From CAYTTA01 sp964440655 (GTDB lineage: Bacteria > Bacteroidota > Rhodothermia > Balneolales > Balneolaceae), in contig CAYTTA010000024.1 in assembly GCA_964440655.1 (NCBI GenBank), positions 1 through 30,637 on the forward strand: a stretch of 30,637 bases of DNA, in the 5' to 3' direction. This document shows, piece by piece, positions 27,321 to 30,637 of this stretch (position 1 is the first letter of the stretch; every line of letters starts with the position of its first letter). The notes under the pieces are model-generated. The model was not told the origin of the DNA. It made no database searches and saw only the letters and a list, made by a program, of their open reading frames with translations. Position numbers and translations under genes: made by a program.

Positions 27321-28304
27321 CTACTCCAGGAAACCCTGCTCCCTCATCCAGTCGTCGTTATAGATCTTCGAGACGTAGCGAGAACCGCTGTCGGGCAGGA
27401 TGATCACCATCATCGCATCCGGTCCAAGCTGCTGCTCTTCCGCGTAGCGGATCGCCCCTGCCACTGCCGACCCGCATGAGCCGCCGACAAAAAGTCCCTC
27501 TTCACGAGCGAGCCGCCGTGTCATAAGGAAAGCGTCGCGATCATTGACCTGGATCACCTCATCAACAATACTCATATCAATGGTGGAAGGGATGATATCC
27601 TCCCCGATCCCCTCGGTCAGGTAGGGCTTCACTTCACTCTTGTCATATTCGCCGGTCTCAAAATATTTCTTGTAGACCGAACCGATACTGTCCACACCGA
27701 CAATCTGAATCTCCGGGTTTTTCTCTTTCAGATACTTTCCGGCACCGGTAATGGTCCCGCCGGTTCCCATGCCGACCACATAGTGGGTGATGCGCCCTTC
27801 GGTCTGCTCCCAGATCTCCGGTCCGGTGGTCTCGTAATGGGCCGCCACGTTGTCCGGATTGCTGTACTGGTCGGGGTACCAGGCACCGGGAATCTCCTCG
27901 CTCAGACGGCGGGCAACCGAATAGTAGCTCCGGGGATCCTCCGGATCCACGTTGGTGGGACAGACCTTCACCTCCGCCCCCAGAGCCTGCAGCATCCGGA
28001 TCTTCTCCGGACTCTGCTTGTCCGTGGTAGTGAAAATGCACTTGTATCCCTTGATCGCCGCAGCCATGGCGAGGCCCATCCCCGTATTTCCTGAAGTCCC
28101 TTCAACGATGGTCCCGCCCGGCTTGAGATCCCCGCGCTTCTCCGCCTCCTCGATCATCTTGATCGCAATGCGGTCCTTGATGCTCTGACCCGGATTGAGA
28201 AACTCCACTTTGGTGAGAAGGGTTGCCTTAAGGGGTTCAGAAACCCTGTTGAGTCTGACAAGGGGCGTATTGCCTATCGCCTCGAGAATGGAATTGTAGT
28301 ACAT
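27321..28304 (-). CDS. cystathionine beta-synthase-type / cysteine synthase PLP enzyme, catalytic domain only
   Basis: A 327-residue fold-type II PLP enzyme. K43 in NPGQSIKDRIA is the cofactor lysine, GTSGNTGMG binds the substrate carboxylate and GTGGTITGAGKYLKE binds the PLP phosphate. The region PEKIRMLQALGAEVKVCPTNVDPEDPRSY and the end DDWMREQGFLE resemble cystathionine beta-synthases more than CysK. CBS proteins usually continue with two regulatory CBS domains, but here a TAG follows directly, and the next bases show no decayed CBS domain. The reaction is either serine plus homocysteine to cystathionine, or O-acetylserine (or O-phosphoserine) sulfhydrylation. The ATG at 28304 is preferred because it matches family N-termini (ILEAIGNTPLVRL); an upstream ATG at 28367 adds 21 unlikely residues. 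Confidence 0.88.
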   Translation of the reverse strand: MYYNSILEAIGNTPLVRLNRVSEPLKATLLTKVEFLNPGQSIKDRIAIKMIEEAEKRGDLKPGGTIVEGTSGNTGMGLAMAAAIKGYKCIFTTTDKQSPEKIRMLQALGAEVKVCPTNVDPEDPRSYYSVARRLSEEIPGAWYPDQYSNPDNVAAHYETTGPEIWEQTEGRITHYVVGMGTGGTITGAGKYLKEKNPEIQIVGVDSIGSVYKKYFETGEYDKSEVKPYLTEGIGEDIIPSTIDMSIVDEVIQVNDRDAFLMTRRLAREEGLFVGGSCGSAVAGAIRYAEEQQLGPDAMMVIILPDSGSRYVSKIYNDDWMREQGFLE

Positions 28305-28601
28305 CCGACCGGTATCTGTAAGAGAGTGAATGTGAAGTGAAAGACCGTTTCCCCTGAAGTTCCCCATAAATCCACATGACCAATGAAATCATCTCCGGAC
28401 CGGAGCAGATTCCACCCTGGGGGGCAACAATCCCGCGAAGGGGTTAATCACGCTGCGGGAAGAGAGCAATATATGAAAAAGGGGCCGGAATGCCTTGAAC
28501 AGGCCCGCTGGAAAACCCGATGCAGCCAATGAATAAAAATGGTAGATTATCCCATCCCTACTGAATCTCTTTTGAGTCTAACAGGAGCCTGTCGGAGCAT
28601 C

Positions 28602-28877
28602 ATGTTTCTGGAGCAGAAAAAACCCAAGGATTACGACTGCGGTTACAATCTCGACCTGATGATTGAAGCCGTGCCCCGAGTGGAGGATCCACGGGAGAGA
28701 GTGGAGTATGCCAAACGTGTAGTCGGGCTGATCAAGCAGAGCCATCCCAACTGGGTGGATGACAATGGGGAGAGCCGGCTCGCGTGGGACTACTATTTCG
28801 AACTTGCCGATTACGATCCACGGGACTACGGAATCGAGCACCCTTTTGAGGTGGGCAAAAGAGACGACGCACGATAA
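28602..28877 (+). CDS. DUF4290-like small protein
   Basis: A 91-residue protein of unknown function. The pattern YNLDLMIEAVPRVEDPRERVEYAKRV, then LAWDYYFELADYD and IEHPFEV, resembles the DUF4290 pattern YGRNxQxMVxxAxxIEDREERN followed by KLWDHLxIMSDF and PYP, a family I recall as common in Bacteroidota. Conserved tryptophans and acidic positions line up by eye. The ATG at 28602 is chosen for CGGAG just upstream and a family-like short N-terminus; an in-frame ATG at 28539 would give 112 residues. It stands alone between two promoter regions. The assignment is by memory of the family pattern and needs a profile match. Confidence 0.65.
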   Translation: MFLEQKKPKDYDCGYNLDLMIEAVPRVEDPRERVEYAKRVVGLIKQSHPNWVDDNGESRLAWDYYFELADYDPRDYGIEHPFEVGKRDDAR

Positions 28878-29024
28878 CCGGTCCGGTCCGATCATTACGA
28901 ACCAACCGACCCGACCTTCATCCTTGTGAAGCCCCCCTTGATGGGTCCGGCTTGTGAGGACCTGCGGATCTGTGAAACTGCTTTCTGATTACTTCTTTAC
29001 TACTTGTCACAGGATCACGGGCAG

Positions 29025-29056
29025 TCTGAATTTTCAATAAAAATTGAAAATTCAGA
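29025..29056. promoter_or_regulatory. 32-bp near-perfect palindrome, probable operator of menF
   Basis: TCTGAATTTTCAAT (29025-29038) and its exact reverse complement (29043-29056) flank AAAA. The 14-base arms have no mismatch. The site overlaps the TTG at 29044-29046 that is the candidate -33 element of menF. It has no T-tract after it, so it looks more like a binding site for a dimeric regulator than a terminator. It is strikingly AT-rich compared with its surroundings. Confidence 0.65.
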
Positions 29057-29072
29057 AAGTTTCCTTACCTTG
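29044..29072 (+). promoter_or_regulatory. candidate Bacteroidota-type promoter of menF
   Basis: TTG at 29044-29046 is followed after 19 bases by TACCTTG at 29066-29072, close to the TTTG-N19-TAnnTTTG layout. Transcription would begin close to the ATG at 29086, giving a very short leader. The match is imperfect by one base. Confidence 0.4.
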
Positions 29073-29085
29073 CTCATCGTTCTCC

Positions 29086-30582
29086 ATGACCGGATCCGTC
29101 GGTTACCTTGCGGTTTCTGATGCGGAAACGGTTCCCGATAGTGCCAATCATCCCCGAAACACCATCTTCATGCCACTGGGGGAAGCAAAGAAATTCCATT
29201 CCGGACCGAAAGACACTACGGACGATCTGATCGGCTGCCTTCAGAACCATCTGGATAAAAAATGGTTCTCCTGGACCCTTCCGGTTGACGAGCTCGATCC
29301 CCTGGCCTATCTCGAACAGCGTGGTGAGGAACCCGACCAGTTTTATTGGGAACAGCCCGATTCGGGTCTGGCCATTGCGGCCGGCGGCTCCCTTCTCACC
29401 CTGAAAGCAACCGGGCCGGGCCGGTTTGACGAGATCTCCAACCAAAGTCGCAGATTGCGGAGAGAGCATGCCTCCTGGTCCGGGCCTTCTACAGACTGGA
29501 CCGGATCTTCCACTCCCCGGAAGGATGCCGGAGAACCTGTTCTGGTGGGGGGGTACTCTTTTTCCGATCACAGTGTCCACAAAATGTGGAAGCCCATGGG
29601 GGCGGCTCGTTTCTTTCTTCCCCGGTGGACGCTTATCCGGAAGCAGAAGGATCACATGCTGACCCTGACAGTCTCCCTGGAGGGGAAGAGCATGGAGACG
29701 ATCCTTCATGAACTCAGGCAGGCGTATCGGGAATTCCGGGAGCATGCCGGTCAGATTCGGTCCCACACCCACAGAGCCCCTTCCGACACCTCGCGGCCGG
29801 GTTACCGCGTGCATCATGCACCGGACCAGTATGATGAGTGGCGCCGGAAAGTGAACCGGGCACGCAAGCTGATCCGGCAGGGAGTGTTCCAGAAAATTGT
29901 CATTGCACGCCATCTCGATTTCGAGTCGGTCCGTCCGATCCGCACTCTGCCGGTACTGCATCACCTGCGGCAGCGGTTCGCCGAGTGTTTCAACTTTCTG
30001 ATCCGTGTGGATGGAGGGCCCCGTTTCATTGGCGCCACTCCGGAACGGCTCATCGCCCTTGAAGACCGGAAGATCCGAACGGAGGGACTTGCCGGAAGCA
30101 TCTCCCGGGGCGAAAGTGCCGTGGAGGATCTGACCCTCGCCCACACACTTCTAGAGTGCAGCAAAGACCGTTCCGAGCATGACTACGTGGTCCGCCACAT
30201 CCGGAGCCGGCTGGAACCCTATGCCTTCCGGGTTGTGCATCCCCACTCGCCGGTGGTAAAAAAACTGAGCAACGTTCAGCATCTCTACACCCCCATCTCA
30301 GCCGAGATACGGAACGATTTCACCATCCACAACCTGGCCGGCTCGCTCCACCCCACTCCGGCCGTCGGAGGATACCCGAAAAACAGCGCCGTCCCCTACA
30401 TCAACGAAATTGAAGGAACCGACCGCGGATGGTATGCCGGTCCGGTCGGCTGGTACGACCTGTCGGGGAACGGGGAGTTCGCCGTCGCCATCCGGAGCGC
30501 CTGGGTGAACGGCACCCGTGCCCGGCCGGCCCGCTCTATGGTTGCAAGGCGCAGCGCCGGCTGTTTGTCTGGCGAACCGTAG
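29086..30582 (+). CDS. menF: isochorismate synthase (menaquinone pathway), abnormal C-terminus
   Basis: A 498-residue chorismate-utilising enzyme that makes isochorismate, the first committed step to menaquinone. Conserved parts are K270 in FQKIVIARHL, FIGATPERL with E320, GLAGSISRG, E364 in SEHDYVVRHI, KLSNVQHLYTPI, H422 in LHPTPAVGG, and DRGWYAGPVGW before GEFAVAIRSA (from 463). After VNGTRAR (about residue 480) the family's usual LYAGAGIV...SDPE..E..ET..K tail is missing. Instead about 20 unrelated residues lead to a TAG at 30580-30582. That tail normally supplies a magnesium-binding glutamate, so the product may be inactive unless this is a sequence error. The ATG at 29086 is used; a TTG at 29044 lies inside the operator palindrome. 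A Ser/Thr-rich stretch occurs near 140-160. Confidence 0.85.
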   Translation: MTGSVGYLAVSDAETVPDSANHPRNTIFMPLGEAKKFHSGPKDTTDDLIGCLQNHLDKKWFSWTLPVDELDPLAYLEQRGEEPDQFYWEQPDSGLAIAAGGSLLTLKATGPGRFDEISNQSRRLRREHASWSGPSTDWTGSSTPRKDAGEPVLVGGYSFSDHSVHKMWKPMGAARFFLPRWTLIRKQKDHMLTLTVSLEGKSMETILHELRQAYREFREHAGQIRSHTHRAPSDTSRPGYRVHHAPDQYDEWRRKVNRARKLIRQGVFQKIVIARHLDFESVRPIRTLPVLHHLRQRFAECFNFLIRVDGGPRFIGATPERLIALEDRKIRTEGLAGSISRGESAVEDLTLAHTLLECSKDRSEHDYVVRHIRSRLEPYAFRVVHPHSPVVKKLSNVQHLYTPISAEIRNDFTIHNLAGSLHPTPAVGGYPKNSAVPYINEIEGTDRGWYAGPVGWYDLSGNGEFAVAIRSAWVNGTRARPARSMVARRSAGCLSGEP

Positions 30583-30603
30583 TGCGGCATGCCCTTGCCG
30601 CAC
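30582..30603. other. hairpin directly after the menF stop
   Basis: GTGCGGCA (30582-30589) and TGCCGCAC (30596-30603) are perfect 8-base arms around a 6-base loop. It starts on the last base of the TAG. It has no T-tract in the 34 bases left in the window. It may be a terminator, or the end of an inserted element. Confidence 0.5.
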
Positions 30604-30637
30604 AGGCGCGGTGAAGCCGATTCCAGCATGATGCCCA

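Noticed and set aside
29025..29056. Palindrome as a rho-independent terminator of the DUF4290-like gene
   Set aside because: The arms are AT-rich, no T-tract follows, and the site overlaps promoter-like sequence of menF, so an operator is more likely.
1..30637. tRNA, rRNA, riboswitch, transposase, toxin-antitoxin or phage defence genes
   Set aside because: I looked for cloverleaf-like segments, known protein motifs and clusters of short overlapping unknown genes on both strands and saw none that I could support.
30582..30637. 5' end of a group II intron (GTGCG)
   Set aside because: Five bases are far too little. The hairpin itself explains them, and no intron domain or reverse transcriptase is visible before the window ends.

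Overview
The window is a GC-rich chromosomal stretch of a Gram-negative bacterium, most likely from the Bacteroidota/Rhodothermota/Balneolota side of the FCB group. Three things point there. First, it carries SprA, the giant outer-membrane translocon of the type IX secretion system. Second, it carries a DUF4290-type small protein and an OstA-like plus lipoprotein-LptC pair of the kind common in that group. Third, some upstream regions contain TAnnTTTG-like -7 boxes. The exact lineage is an inference. Two 100-base N runs (9160-9259 and 24097-24196) are scaffold gaps, and both sit inside tandem repeats.

Layout. 1-344 is the C-terminal end of an AGCS sodium:amino-acid symporter. 501-2500 holds lptC and an OstA-like LptA-family gene that overlap by 4 bases. 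2484-2985 is a decayed GH42 beta-galactosidase remnant on the minus strand. 3167-6022 is a P2-type cation ATPase, convergent with prfA (6000-7079, minus). purK and purE (7287-9027) run away from prfA. A 23-bp minisatellite with an assembly gap (9088-9328) separates purE from a bifunctional PBP1A-type gene (9427-11805). On the minus strand follow dnaJ, grpE and a VOC/glyoxalase-like gene (11944-14261). On the plus strand rsmI and lnt (14588-16854) overlap by 4 bases. sprA fills 16897-24433 on the minus strand. lptF and lptG (24667-27200, 4-base overlap) run away from it. A CBS-type PLP enzyme (27321-28304, minus), a DUF4290-like gene (28602-28877) and a menF-like isochorismate synthase (29086-30582) finish the window.

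Much of the content serves the cell envelope. LptC, the OstA-like protein, LptF and LptG move lipopolysaccharide, Lnt finishes lipoproteins, the PBP builds murein and SprA exports proteins across the outer membrane. The rest is housekeeping: translation termination, 16S rRNA methylation, purine synthesis, the Hsp70 co-chaperones and menaquinone synthesis.

I found no tRNA, rRNA, CRISPR array, transposase, phage gene or defence system, and no clearly new multi-gene system. The points most worth a second look are the 23-bp repeat array, the collapsed DSVPAT repeat that falsely breaks sprA, a 32-bp near-perfect palindrome over the likely menF promoter, the abnormal C-terminus of MenF at the window edge, a hairpin abutting the lptF ribosome-binding site, and the GH42 remnant.
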